NCBI GenBank assembly: GCA_934320845.1
Contig: CAKRFU010000020.1
Location: 1-54,866 of the forward strand
DNA length: 54,866 nt
DNA from: an uncultured Lachnospiraceae bacterium
Lineage (GTDB): Bacteria > Bacillota > Clostridia > Lachnospirales > Lachnospiraceae
Direction: 5' to 3'
Both the position numbers and the translations under genes were made by a program. Shown one piece after another: positions 46,690-54,786 of the stretch (position 1 is its first letter; each line of letters opens with the position of its first letter). Below the pieces are notes generated by a model. The model ran no database searches. It saw nothing but the letters and a program-made list of their open reading frames with translations, and had not been told where the DNA came from.

Positions 46690-47412
46690 TTACATTATAA
46701 ATTTTGGCACAAAATCAAGATAATCCGCTGAGACAAGTGTATATTTTATACCTTTTATGTCACCTGCTATACTGTAATCAAATCTTTCTTTTCCGTGAAG
46801 ATGCGAATAAACAACCTGCTCAACCTTAAATTCCTGCGCCAATTCTGTAAATACACCCTCTCCTTCATACATATTTGTAGGCGGATAATGAAGAAACATG
46901 ACAAAATCATTGTATCCTGCTTTTTTTGCAGCTTCATACGATTTTGTCAGTCTTTTGCACTCATTGTCAAATCTTTTTTCTATTTTATCTGCTGCCAAAA
47001 AACAATAGTTATCAGTCGAAAAACCTTTTGAGCCGATAAGAGCATATTTTTTCCCACTCTTCTCATCCGTATACTCATAAAAATTATCCTGAAGGAAGAA
47101 AAGTTTGTCTGCAAAGAGTTCATTTAACTTTTCGGTTTTATTAGTCTTATTCCAAAATCTGTCATGATTTCCACGCAGTAATATCTTTCTTCCTGGAAGT
47201 GCTGCGATAAACTCAAGGTCTTTCATACTATCCCCAAGTTTTTTTCCCCATGAATGGTCACCCGTAACAACTACGGTATCATTTTCTTTTACTGTATCCA
47301 GCCAGTTTCTTTTTATTTTATCAGAATGATTTGTCCACTCTTCTCCAAACACTTCCATTGATTTATCCGACTGAAAACCAAGGTGTAAATCACCTATTGC
47401 ATATAGTGACAT
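46690..47412 (-). CDS. Cytoplasmic metallophosphoesterase
   Basis: 240 aa. Calcineurin-like motifs: YAIGDLHLGF, VVTGDHSWGKK, LLRGNHDRFWNK, MFLHYPPTNMYEG and YSHLHGKERFDY, giving a full set of metal ligands (one Asp-to-His-type change around GDHSW). No signal peptide. Substrate unknown; clostridial relatives form a small single-domain family. It starts 3 nt after the 257-aa gene with GGAG upstream, so the two are coupled in one operon. Confidence 0.9.
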   Translation of the reverse strand: MSLYAIGDLHLGFQSDKSMEVFGEEWTNHSDKIKRNWLDTVKENDTVVVTGDHSWGKKLGDSMKDLEFIAALPGRKILLRGNHDRFWNKTNKTEKLNELFADKLFFLQDNFYEYTDEKSGKKYALIGSKGFSTDNYCFLAADKIEKRFDNECKRLTKSYEAAKKAGYNDFVMFLHYPPTNMYEGEGVFTELAQEFKVEQVVYSHLHGKERFDYSIAGDIKGIKYTLVSADYLDFVPKFIM

Positions 47413-47415
47413 ACT

Positions 47416-48189
47416 TTATTCTCCTTTGTCCCTATTATCTGCATAATAATCCGTTTTGTCTGCATTGTCATCTGTTGTACCTACATTATTACCTGTCGTA
47501 TCTACATTATCATCTGTTGTATTTTCATTATCATTTAACTCATCTGCCTGCTCGATTGCCGCCTTATCTTTGTTATCCTCAATTTCCATCTTTGTCTCCT
47601 GGGCTTTTCTGTCCTCTGCAATCGCACGGAGTATATTTCCTATATCTTCCGGTGAGAACATACCGATTGCCTTGCCGAGTTCACCTATATTTTTGCGGTT
47701 TACCCTGAGTGTACCTCCTTTTGCTAACGGAATAGTTATTATTTCTGACGGGTCACTCATGTCACCGAGAGTTATTGAATTGTCCGCAAGATTACAATTA
47801 AAACATACACCATTATAGATAATATTTACACCATCACCAAGTGCAAAATATTCATTTGTGTTATTTTTTAATAATTCCTGTTCTTTCCGGCTCTCCTGTA
47901 TATTTTCACTGTTCAGCTTCTCTGCAAAAAACGTCTTTCCCATCTGCATAAGTTTAGATATATCGTCAAGCCACATTGACCTGTTTTCTTCACGCCCTTT
48001 GTCTGCCCTCTCAAGATTATCCTTGCCATCCTCAACAGCAATCTCCTTGTAAACCTCCAAAACATTGTCTACTTTGTCAAGATAATCATCCCATTCCTTA
48101 TCATTCATGCTTTTATCCGGCTTCGCCTGTACTGCTGATACACTAAACATTTCACTTCTGTCACTAAATAAATTTTCTACTCCTGTCAT
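47416..48189 (-). CDS. Protein of unknown function, 257 aa, with degenerate C-terminal repeats
   Basis: Not recognised. From ATG 48189 (GAGGGAG upstream) it has a helical acidic N-terminal half (KEWDDYLDKVDNVLEVYKEI, DDISKLMQMGKTFFAEKL), a beta segment around residues 125-165 (IIYNGVCFNCNLADNSITLG), a helical stretch with FSPEDIGNILRAIAEDRKAQ, then a low-complexity Asp/Asn/Thr tail built from repeats of about five residues (NTTDDNVDTTGNNVGTTDDN). No signal peptide. It pairs with the phosphoesterase 3 nt downstream, suggesting a shared role. Confidence 0.82.
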   Translation of the reverse strand: MTGVENLFSDRSEMFSVSAVQAKPDKSMNDKEWDDYLDKVDNVLEVYKEIAVEDGKDNLERADKGREENRSMWLDDISKLMQMGKTFFAEKLNSENIQESRKEQELLKNNTNEYFALGDGVNIIYNGVCFNCNLADNSITLGDMSDPSEIITIPLAKGGTLRVNRKNIGELGKAIGMFSPEDIGNILRAIAEDRKAQETKMEIEDNKDKAAIEQADELNDNENTTDDNVDTTGNNVGTTDDNADKTDYYADNRDKGE

Positions 48190-48255
48190 ACTACTCCCTC
48201 TTTTCCGCACAAATTTTTGTGCATATTAATTTTTTTTCTTATTATTTAATTGCAA

Positions 48256-48295
48256 AAAATATGCGCCACAATACACAACAATGTATTATGACGCA
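48256..48295 (-). terminator. Terminator of the DEAD-box helicase gene
   Basis: On the minus strand the 14-bp stem TGCGTCATAATACA/TGTATTGTGGCGCA (two G-U pairs) is followed by TATTTTTTG. It lies about 100 nt past the helicase stop codon. The G-U pairs would be mismatches on the other strand, supporting this direction. Confidence 0.8.
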
Positions 48296-48392
48296 TTCCC
48301 TTGCTGATAAGTATATCGGCATACTGCTCTATTTCTTTACTATACTTTATAATCTATTTTTACTATTTAGATATGCTTTTTACCAATTTACT

Positions 48393-49967
48393 TTATTTCT
48401 TGTTTGCCGGCTCCACATTAACATTTCTGCCTTTTATCTTTGCATGCTTCATAGCTTCTATAACATCTGCTGCATATTCCCTAGGCACCTCAACAAATGT
48501 ATACTTATCATACATGTCAATTGCTCCTACAAGATTTCCCTGCATTCCTGACTCTCCTGCTATCGCCCCTAAAATATCTCCTATTCTCACGCGGTCTTTC
48601 TTTCCGATATTTACAAAAAGACGTACCATTCCCGGTTCTGCTCCTGTATCTCCGAATTCTTCACCCTGATTGTTGTCAAGTGCCGAGTCTCCCATCTCCA
48701 TTGAAAGAAATGCTGCCGCCACTTCAATTGCCGAATAATCACTGTCCTCAAGATGTTCTTCAAGAATATCTATCATTTTTCCGAGATTATCCTGCTCAAT
48801 TATACCGCTTATCTTTTCAAGCACTTTTTCTACTTTTATATCCGTTATATCATTTACTGACGGTATCGGCTGACGTTTTATCTTTGTCTTGCAATATCTC
48901 TGTATATCTTTAAGTTTATATATTTCTTTTCCGACAACAAGTGTAAATGCCCTTCCTGTTCTTCCGGCACGTCCTGTTCTTCCTATACGATGTACATAAT
49001 ACTCATCATCCTGTGGCACATCATAATTAAATACCGCCTCCACATCATCTACATCTATTCCTCTTGCAGCTACATCCGTTGCAACCAGTATGTCTGTCCT
49101 TCCGTTTCTGAATCCATTCATAACCCTGTCACGCTGGCTCTGTTTAAGGTCTCCGTGAAGTCCTGCCGCAAAATAACCTCTTCCTTTCAAATCCTCAACA
49201 AGTTCATCAACTTTTCTTTTTGTATTGCAAAATACAAGTGAAAGCTCAGGGTCGTACATGTCAAGAAGTCTTGAAAGTACCTCTGCTTTCTTTCTCGGAT
49301 TTACCTCATAATAATACTGTTCAATCTTAGGAACTGTAAGTTCTTTCTTTACAACCTTTATTATCTCAGGCTCTTTGAGATATGTTTTTGCTATCTCCAT
49401 TATAGGCTTTGGCATTGTTGCCGAAAAAAGGAGTGTCTGGTGTTCTTCCGGAAGTGTCTGAAGCACTGTTTCTATATCCTCCCTAAAGCCCATATTTAAC
49501 ATTTCGTCAGCCTCATCAAGAACTATGGTTCCTACTGTAGCCATCTTTAATGTATGACGGTTTATATGGTCAATAACTCGTCCCGGTGTTCCAATAACAA
49601 CCTGTGTTCCACCTTTAAGTGAACGAATCTGCTTTGTGATATCCTGTCCTCCATATATAGGAAGCACCTTTATTCCATGCATAAATTTAGCAAATTTACG
49701 CATCTCATTTGCACACTGTATTGCTAACTCTCTTGTCGGGCAAAGCACAACTGCCTGTAACTTTTTGTTGTGCGGATCTACTCTCTGTAAAAGCGGTATT
49801 CCAAACGCTGCTGTTTTTCCCGTTCCTGTCTGAGCCTGTCCTATCATATCCTTTCCTTCAATAGCAACCGGTATAGCCTGTGCCTGAATAGGACTTGCCT
49901 GCTCAAAACCCATCTCCGTAACTGCTCTCAATATACGCGTATCCAAACATAATTCTTCAAAATTCAT
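48393..49967 (-). CDS. deaD: DEAD-box ATP-dependent RNA helicase (DeaD/CsdA/DbpA type)
   Basis: 524 aa from ATG 49967 (upstream GGA weak). Q motif FEQASPIQAQAIPVAI, motif I AQTGTGKT, Ia PTRELAIQ, II VLDEADEML, III SATMP, IV LVFCNTK, V DVAARGIDV and VI HRIGRTGRAGRTG are all present. The C-terminal 75 residues (VRLFVNIGKKDRVRIGDILG) form a DbpA/CsdA-type RNA-binding domain with a basic end. Such helicases act in ribosome assembly, cold adaptation and mRNA turnover. A structured leader lies directly upstream. Confidence 0.95.
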   Translation of the reverse strand: MNFEELCLDTRILRAVTEMGFEQASPIQAQAIPVAIEGKDMIGQAQTGTGKTAAFGIPLLQRVDPHNKKLQAVVLCPTRELAIQCANEMRKFAKFMHGIKVLPIYGGQDITKQIRSLKGGTQVVIGTPGRVIDHINRHTLKMATVGTIVLDEADEMLNMGFREDIETVLQTLPEEHQTLLFSATMPKPIMEIAKTYLKEPEIIKVVKKELTVPKIEQYYYEVNPRKKAEVLSRLLDMYDPELSLVFCNTKRKVDELVEDLKGRGYFAAGLHGDLKQSQRDRVMNGFRNGRTDILVATDVAARGIDVDDVEAVFNYDVPQDDEYYVHRIGRTGRAGRTGRAFTLVVGKEIYKLKDIQRYCKTKIKRQPIPSVNDITDIKVEKVLEKISGIIEQDNLGKMIDILEEHLEDSDYSAIEVAAAFLSMEMGDSALDNNQGEEFGDTGAEPGMVRLFVNIGKKDRVRIGDILGAIAGESGMQGNLVGAIDMYDKYTFVEVPREYAADVIEAMKHAKIKGRNVNVEPANKK

Positions 49968-49983
49968 CTTTAATTTCCAATCT

Positions 49984-50032
49984 CTGTACGACGCACACAA
50001 ATGCAGAGCTACCGTACAGCCATAGCTCTGCA
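49984..50032 (-). promoter_or_regulatory. Candidate H-type pseudoknot in the deaD leader
   Basis: On the minus-strand RNA a perfect 10-bp stem UGCAGAGCUA/UAGCUCUGCA (50032-50023 with 50011-50002) has an 11-nt loop containing CUGUACG (50019-50013), exactly complementary to CGUACAG (49990-49984), 16 nt before the AUG. CGACG at the inferred transcript start (near 50044) can alternatively pair with CGUCG (near 49990), so two exclusive folds are possible. Function (autoregulation or thermosensing) is inference. Confidence 0.6.
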
Positions 50033-50048
50033 AAAAACGACCTCGTCG

Positions 50049-50054
50049 ATTATA
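50049..50054 (-). promoter_or_regulatory. deaD extended -10 promoter element
   Basis: TGGTATAAT on the minus strand is an extended -10 (TGnTATAAT). The -35 region is weak (TTATTT at 16 bp). This places transcription start around 50042, so the leader is about 75 nt and consists mostly of the pseudoknot region. Confidence 0.62.
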
Positions 50055-50120
50055 CCACAGAAATTGCTTGAAATAATGAATAAAGCGTTAATTTTTTATA
50101 TCATACTTAGAACTGATACT

Positions 50121-52196
50121 TTATTTTTCAAACTTCCAACTATCAAAGCTATATACAGCTCCTCCAAACTCAAAGTAGATATCATGTACTCCCGTGATTG
50201 CCTTGACCGGAATAGTAACTGTAGCCTTGCCGTCTTTTCCAGCAGTGATTGTATTTTCTGCAAGAACTGTTCCGTTTGTAGCATCTGCTGTCACACGGAA
50301 TTTTGTCTTAGAAGAAGTATTTTTATCAAATGTAAGATTCACTGTTATCTTTGCCGGAGTAGACTTACCAAAATCAACACCTTTTATATTACTCCAACTA
50401 TACTGATAACGAGATGGACTTGCAACTGCTTCCATACGTGCTCCATCAGCTGTACGCAGATATCCGTAATAAATTTCTTTTTTGATTGTTTTCCCTGTGT
50501 TTGGATTTAACAGAGATTCAAAAAGGTAATCCGGCATATTATTGTCTGTTTTTTTATAGGTTAATTCTGTAAACAAACCGGAATTGCGATAGATATCACA
50601 TCGCTTCGTATCGGTTTTTAATACCTTATCATAATTCATGTGGATAGCTTCCATACCGGCACAGTTTGAATATACGGTACCGGCATTTTCCTGATATGGA
50701 TCAAAGTTTTTAATCTGAGAAACTCCTTTTAAGTCCTGTTGTACAATTCCTAATGAACCGTCTGCATTAACCTTTAACTCGTTGATTGCTGTACTTCTGT
50801 ATCCAAGATATTCCTCATCCAGTTTACTGCATGATGTATTTTTACAATAGAGCTGATCCTGTAACACCATCGTATGATAGAACATGTATTTCTTACCTTT
50901 AAATTCCAATATACTGTGGTGATTATTTCCCCAGGCTTCGTCACCGGAACGACTTTTAAACACAGAACCACAGTTTGGCAGTACATCACCCTGATATGTA
51001 TAAGGTCCTTCAATGTTTTTCGATGTCATATAAAGAATAGAACACCTCTGGTGGTCATCGCCGCTTGTCCAGTCACCACAATAAGAATAGTAGTATGTAT
51101 CTCCAATTTTATTCAAACAGCTATCCTCATTCATATAAGGTGCATCAAGCACTATTTCATCCTCCGCAAATGAAATCATGTCATCATTAAGCTTTCTTAA
51201 ACGAGCGCCATCTTTTGCCACGCCATTTTCCGTTTTCTGGTTTCCACTTCCATATGTAAGCCATGCTGTACCGTCATCATCAATAAAGGCAGCAGGATCA
51301 AGACTTGATGAAGTAGTATCTTTTCCGCTTGTAATTAAAGCACTTTCTTTTACATCTTTCCATGGACCATACGGTGTATCTGCTTCAACGACACCAAGCT
51401 GCCATCCACCGTTTGTAAAGAACATATAGAACTTTTCCTGCCCATTTACGGTTTTGTGCACTGCGGATGGTGCCCAACAACAATCTGCCCATTTACATAC
51501 TCCGTTTGCACCGGCAATCTGGTAGATACCATGATCAGTCCAGTTTACCATATCATCAGAAGATATAATATGAACGCTCTGAATATATCCGTATCCGTTT
51601 GCACCATTTTGATCAGTTGCAGCATATTGCTGTGAATCATTTGTCATATAAATATAAACACGACCGTTATATTCCATAGCAAATGGATCACAGGCATATG
51701 CATTTGTCAATAAAGTATTATTATTTTCTGCTTTTTTGGCAGAAACAGCATATTTTGCGTATTTTTTTGTAGAATCATAATAATGATTTGTCGTTTCAGA
51801 AGGTAGATTTTCTGAAACAGCCGGTGCAGGAGTTGGAGTTGGTGCACTAGGAGCCTCACTTCCTGCCTTTACAGTAATCTTACAAGTTAGCTTTTTAGAA
51901 CCAACCGTTGCCTGAACCGTTGCTGTACCTGTTTTTTTAGCAGTTACAACAGCAGAGGTCTTTCCTTTTTTCTTCAATGCAATTTTGGTTTTTCCTGAAA
52001 GAATAGACCATTTAACTGTTTTTTTTGTCTTTTTTACAGTCAATACAAGCTTTTTTCCCTTCTGTAATGTCTTTTTCGTGTAGTTCAGTGATATGTTTGA
52101 CGCTGCTTTAGCTTTTGAACCGGATACAGAAAGCCCACTGATAACAATAGCAGCCATGCTGCAGATAGCAGCTAATTTGTAAAATCTTTTTTTCAT
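50121..52196 (-). CDS. Secreted GH43 glycosidase with Big_2-like and carbohydrate-binding domains
   Basis: 691 aa from ATG 52196 (GAGG 6 nt upstream; the ATG at 52208 overlaps that site). Signal peptide (1-33), Big_2-like domain (35-110), short PTPAP linker, five-bladed-propeller GH43 domain (about 160-500): base Asp170 in ACDPFAMEYNG, pKa modulator Asp300 in SLDPAAFIDDDG and acid Glu357 in MNEDSCLNKIG. The C-terminal beta-sandwich (about 560-691) resembles CBM6. Likely an arabinofuranosidase, xylosidase or arabinan-active enzyme on plant fibre. A perfect inverted repeat lies just upstream. Confidence 0.92.
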   Translation of the reverse strand: MKKRFYKLAAICSMAAIVISGLSVSGSKAKAASNISLNYTKKTLQKGKKLVLTVKKTKKTVKWSILSGKTKIALKKKGKTSAVVTAKKTGTATVQATVGSKKLTCKITVKAGSEAPSAPTPTPAPAVSENLPSETTNHYYDSTKKYAKYAVSAKKAENNNTLLTNAYACDPFAMEYNGRVYIYMTNDSQQYAATDQNGANGYGYIQSVHIISSDDMVNWTDHGIYQIAGANGVCKWADCCWAPSAVHKTVNGQEKFYMFFTNGGWQLGVVEADTPYGPWKDVKESALITSGKDTTSSSLDPAAFIDDDGTAWLTYGSGNQKTENGVAKDGARLRKLNDDMISFAEDEIVLDAPYMNEDSCLNKIGDTYYYSYCGDWTSGDDHQRCSILYMTSKNIEGPYTYQGDVLPNCGSVFKSRSGDEAWGNNHHSILEFKGKKYMFYHTMVLQDQLYCKNTSCSKLDEEYLGYRSTAINELKVNADGSLGIVQQDLKGVSQIKNFDPYQENAGTVYSNCAGMEAIHMNYDKVLKTDTKRCDIYRNSGLFTELTYKKTDNNMPDYLFESLLNPNTGKTIKKEIYYGYLRTADGARMEAVASPSRYQYSWSNIKGVDFGKSTPAKITVNLTFDKNTSSKTKFRVTADATNGTVLAENTITAGKDGKATVTIPVKAITGVHDIYFEFGGAVYSFDSWKFEK

Positions 52197-52210
52197 ACTA
52201 TTCCTCATTT

Positions 52211-52254
52211 CTATGTTATCTTTTTACCATAACTATGATAAAAAGATAACATAG
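52211..52254 (-). promoter_or_regulatory. Perfect 15-bp inverted repeat upstream of the GH43 gene
   Basis: CTATGTTATCTTTTT (52211-52225) and AAAAAGATAACATAG (52240-52254) are exact complements around a 14-nt spacer that itself contains CATA-GT-TATG. Its edge is 14 nt upstream of the GH43 ATG. It may be an operator or a stabilising 5' mRNA hairpin. No T-run follows on either strand. The rest of 52255-52337 shows no gene. Confidence 0.7.
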
Positions 52255-52337
52255 AAAACGAACTGATTCTACAAGAAAAGTGACAAGAATAAGCATAAAA
52301 AAGACAGAGTAGCTTTGAAAGCATCATTTTTTATATA

Positions 52338-52366
52338 TTGCAAATGAATTTTCAAAATGCTATTAT
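52338..52366 (+). promoter_or_regulatory. Promoter upstream of the BspA-like pseudogene
   Basis: TTGCAA (52338-52343), 17 bp, TATTAT (52361-52366), 24 nt before the ATG at 52391. The promoter appears intact although the gene is broken. Confidence 0.5.
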
Positions 52367-52390
52367 TCTATAATAAGGCGAAAAAAAATC

Positions 52391-52879
52391 ATGAAAAAAT
52401 ATGTAAAATTTATTTTAACTATGTTAATTCTTACTGCTGGTATATGCAGTATACAACAGACAAATTCAAAAGCAGCAACAAAAACTAAATCAATCACATT
52501 GAACAAAAAAACTCAACTGACAAAAGTAGGCAAAACCTTTCAACTGAAAGTAAAAAAGGTGAAACCTACGCAACTTCAAAACTCCAAATTTACATATTAT
52601 GTCACATGCTTTTACTAATTGTGAAAATTTAGTTTCCCTTGATATAAGCAATTTAGATACATCTAATGTAACTATTATGGAATGTATATTTTTTAATTGT
52701 CACAGCTTAACTACATTAAACCTTTACAACTCTCCTCAAATACAGTATGGGTTGATTCATCGAACAATGTATATACAACCCTCCCAACAAACATGACAGA
52801 AAGTATTATGTTAATTCAAAAACAATCGTCGTATACTGTACTGACATATAAAATTCAGCACACCAGTCAACAAATATAA
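52391..52879 (+). pseudogene. Decayed BspA-like leucine-rich-repeat (DUF285) surface protein
   Basis: Three pieces in shifting frames form one recognisable protein. 52391-52618: signal peptide MKKYVKFILTMLILTAGICS and the start of a Big-like domain, ending at a stop. 52599-52796, another frame: MSHAFTNCENLVSLDISNLD, TSNVT and CHSLTTLNL, the DUF285/BspA repeat. Then, back in the first frame: NTVWVDSSNNVYTTLPTNMT, a typical C-terminal segment. Intact relatives have many more repeats, so a large internal deletion plus at least two frame changes occurred. A hypothetical 75-aa secreted product could still be made. Confidence 0.78.
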
Positions 52880-52910
52880 ATGCTCTATAGCTATGAAAGG
52901 ACAAAATGCT

Positions 52911-53285
52911 ATGCCAAAATTACTTCTTATAAATACAACTGATACTGACAAAATCCGTCGCCTTGTTTTGCCTATGAATATTCAGGTTGAAACGGTTTCT
53001 CCTGTCAGTTTTGATAAAACACTTGAAACGCTTGCCTCATCAAAGCAAAAAGAGACACCTGCACCAATTGGTGCAGATGCCTCTGCTTTTAATGAAAGTC
53101 TCATCATATTTTGTAATGTTCCAGAAAAAAAATTCGATAAAATTCTTTTCAAGTTGCGTCAGTCAAAGATTTCTGTTGACTATAAAGCAGCTCTTACTCC
53201 GACAAATTCAAAATGGACTGTCAAAAGACTTCTGGTAGAACTTGAACGCGAACATGCTGCTTTTATATCAATGCACAAGGGATAG
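52911..53285 (+). CDS. DUF3783 domain protein
   Basis: 124 aa from ATG 52911 (AAAGGA about 9 nt upstream; the ATG at 52893 contains that site). The C-terminal half, ESLIIFCNVPEKKFDKILFK then ISVDYKAALTPTNSKWTVKR and LLVELEREHAAF, matches the DUF3783 family of Firmicutes. Function is unknown. No signal peptide or membrane segment. It lies between the BspA-like pseudogene and the convergent anti-sigma gene. Confidence 0.85.
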   Translation: MPKLLLINTTDTDKIRRLVLPMNIQVETVSPVSFDKTLETLASSKQKETPAPIGADASAFNESLIIFCNVPEKKFDKILFKLRQSKISVDYKAALTPTNSKWTVKRLLVELEREHAAFISMHKG

Positions 53286-53304
53286 TATAACTCTTCCCTG
53301 TGCA
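53272..53304. terminator. Terminator-like hairpin between convergent genes
   Basis: TGCACAAGGGA (53272-53282) pairs with TCCCTGTGCA (53295-53304) with one bulged A; the DUF3783 stop codon lies in the loop side. A T-run (TTTTTT) follows only 13-20 nt later, so terminator strength is uncertain. Confidence 0.42.
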
Positions 53305-53327
53305 TCAAGGTCTGCATATATTTTTTA

Positions 53328-54257
53328 CTACTTCAATTCAAAAGTTGTAAAGTAACTTTTCTCATCTGAAAGCATTTTGATTTTTTTATCACCTTTTCCA
53401 TGATATGCCTCTTTATATGTCATTATCTTTTCTTTTACGGCAATATCCACATTTTCAGACGTACCATCTTTATATGTGATTTTGCAGGTCACAGTCAGAT
53501 TATCAAATGCCGCATTTCTGCCTTCAACAAGCTTCTCCAAATATATATCATCATCTGAATCCGTATTCCACATTTTTTCATACACTTTTTTAGACACCTT
53601 TTTATAATCATACAAATATATAATAGCTTTCTGCTGGGACTTTGCAGCAATCGTAAATGTAGAATAGAAATTCTTTACCATTTTAACCTTAGATTTCACT
53701 TCAAAATCTCCGATTTTGCCTTCATCGTCATCATACTTATCTCCACTTAACACATATGAATTTTTCTCAGGCTCTGCAACACGAAAACCTCCATGGTTTA
53801 CAGAATATGTTATTGTATCAATCTGGTCACCTTCAATAATTATCGGACACGAAATCAAATAATCTATTTCTTTTGTTTTCTCATAACCGCCCCAGACCGC
53901 TCCGTCACTGTTTTTCTCAGAAATGACAGGTGTCTCTTTTCCTTTTTCCAGTTTCTGCACTTCTGCCGCTTTTACCTTAACTGCAAAGCTGTTTACCACA
54001 CTTTCTTTTTTCTCCGGTGCAGATGTGACTGAATTTGTTGATACAGTATTCTTATTCATAATTTTTCCAGGCACATCCCCATAGGAAATCCCTACTACCA
54101 AAGCTGCACATGCCACCAATGCCACTGCTGGTTTAATATAAGTTCTTCGTTTTTTCATTGAATAATCCCCCATTTCAAATTTGATTTTTGTTTCATCATC
54201 TCTAATATCCTGAGTAAGGGCTTTTTTTAACATTTGGTCCAATTCCTTATCCTTCAT
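53328..54257 (-). CDS. Anti-sigma-factor-like membrane protein (DUF4179-like)
   Basis: 309 aa. A cytoplasmic N-terminus (1-40; MKDKELDQMLKKALTQDIRD) precedes one transmembrane helix (about 41-59) and an extracytoplasmic domain (60-309) rich in beta strands. This layout is typical of anti-sigma factors whose short inner part binds an ECF sigma and whose outer part senses envelope state. The start overlaps the sigma gene by 11 nt, the usual sigma/anti-sigma coupling. No protease site or known ligand domain identified. Confidence 0.82.
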   Translation of the reverse strand: MKDKELDQMLKKALTQDIRDDETKIKFEMGDYSMKKRRTYIKPAVALVACAALVVGISYGDVPGKIMNKNTVSTNSVTSAPEKKESVVNSFAVKVKAAEVQKLEKGKETPVISEKNSDGAVWGGYEKTKEIDYLISCPIIIEGDQIDTITYSVNHGGFRVAEPEKNSYVLSGDKYDDDEGKIGDFEVKSKVKMVKNFYSTFTIAAKSQQKAIIYLYDYKKVSKKVYEKMWNTDSDDDIYLEKLVEGRNAAFDNLTVTCKITYKDGTSENVDIAVKEKIMTYKEAYHGKGDKKIKMLSDEKSYFTTFELK

Positions 54258-54786
54258 AGCGAATATCCTCCAAATCCTTTTTTAATATGTTTTTTGCCTT
54301 GCGCAGCCTGCTCTTCACGGCACTCTCCGTAATATGAAGACATTGAGCAATTTCTTTAATTTTAAGTTCCGCAGAATAATACAGATAGATAACAACCCTG
54401 TATTTATCCGGCAGCTGCTGCACCTTCTGCCTGATTATCTCATCTGTTTCTTTGCGTAAAAACTGCTGCTCCGGTTCTTCTGCCTTTTCCCTGATACATT
54501 CTACTCCACCACTTTCTAAATGTTTTTCATAACTTTCAAATGCCGCTATTCTATGGCGCCAGGCAAATTTTCTTCGTTTATTTTTCCATATAAGGATTGC
54601 GACAGAAAGTGCATAACTTTTCAGCGAATCCCTATTATCTAATTTTTCTGTCTGCTCCCACAGTTTTAACATTGTATCCTGATAAAGGTCATCCCCCTGT
54701 GCAGTCCCACCTGTAGTCATCCTGCAAAATCGGAGAATGTCTTTTCCATCTTTAGATGCAAACTGTTCAAATTCCTGTTTTGTCAC
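54247..54786 (-). CDS. ECF-type RNA polymerase sigma factor
   Basis: 179 aa. Region 2: DILRFCRMTTGGTAQGDDLY then QDTMLKLWE; region 4: LPDKYRVVIYLYYSAELKIK then EIAQCLHITESAVKSRLRKA. Regions 1.1 and 3 are absent, as in group IV sigma factors. The start is taken as GTG 54786, about 9 nt after AAAGGA; an adjacent GGAG directly abuts the GTG, so the start is less certain than usual. The anti-sigma gene follows with 11-nt overlap. Upstream 54787-54866 contains a short GGGT/ACCC dyad and an AT-rich -10-like stretch but no clear ECF promoter. Confidence 0.92.
   Translation of the reverse strand: MTKQEFEQFASKDGKDILRFCRMTTGGTAQGDDLYQDTMLKLWEQTEKLDNRDSLKSYALSVAILIWKNKRRKFAWRHRIAAFESYEKHLESGGVECIREKAEEPEQQFLRKETDEIIRQKVQQLPDKYRVVIYLYYSAELKIKEIAQCLHITESAVKSRLRKAKNILKKDLEDIRYEG

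Noticed and set aside
52197..52254. Third pseudoknot leader at GH43
   Set aside because: The hairpin loop has no complementary stretch of 6 nt or more before the start codon.
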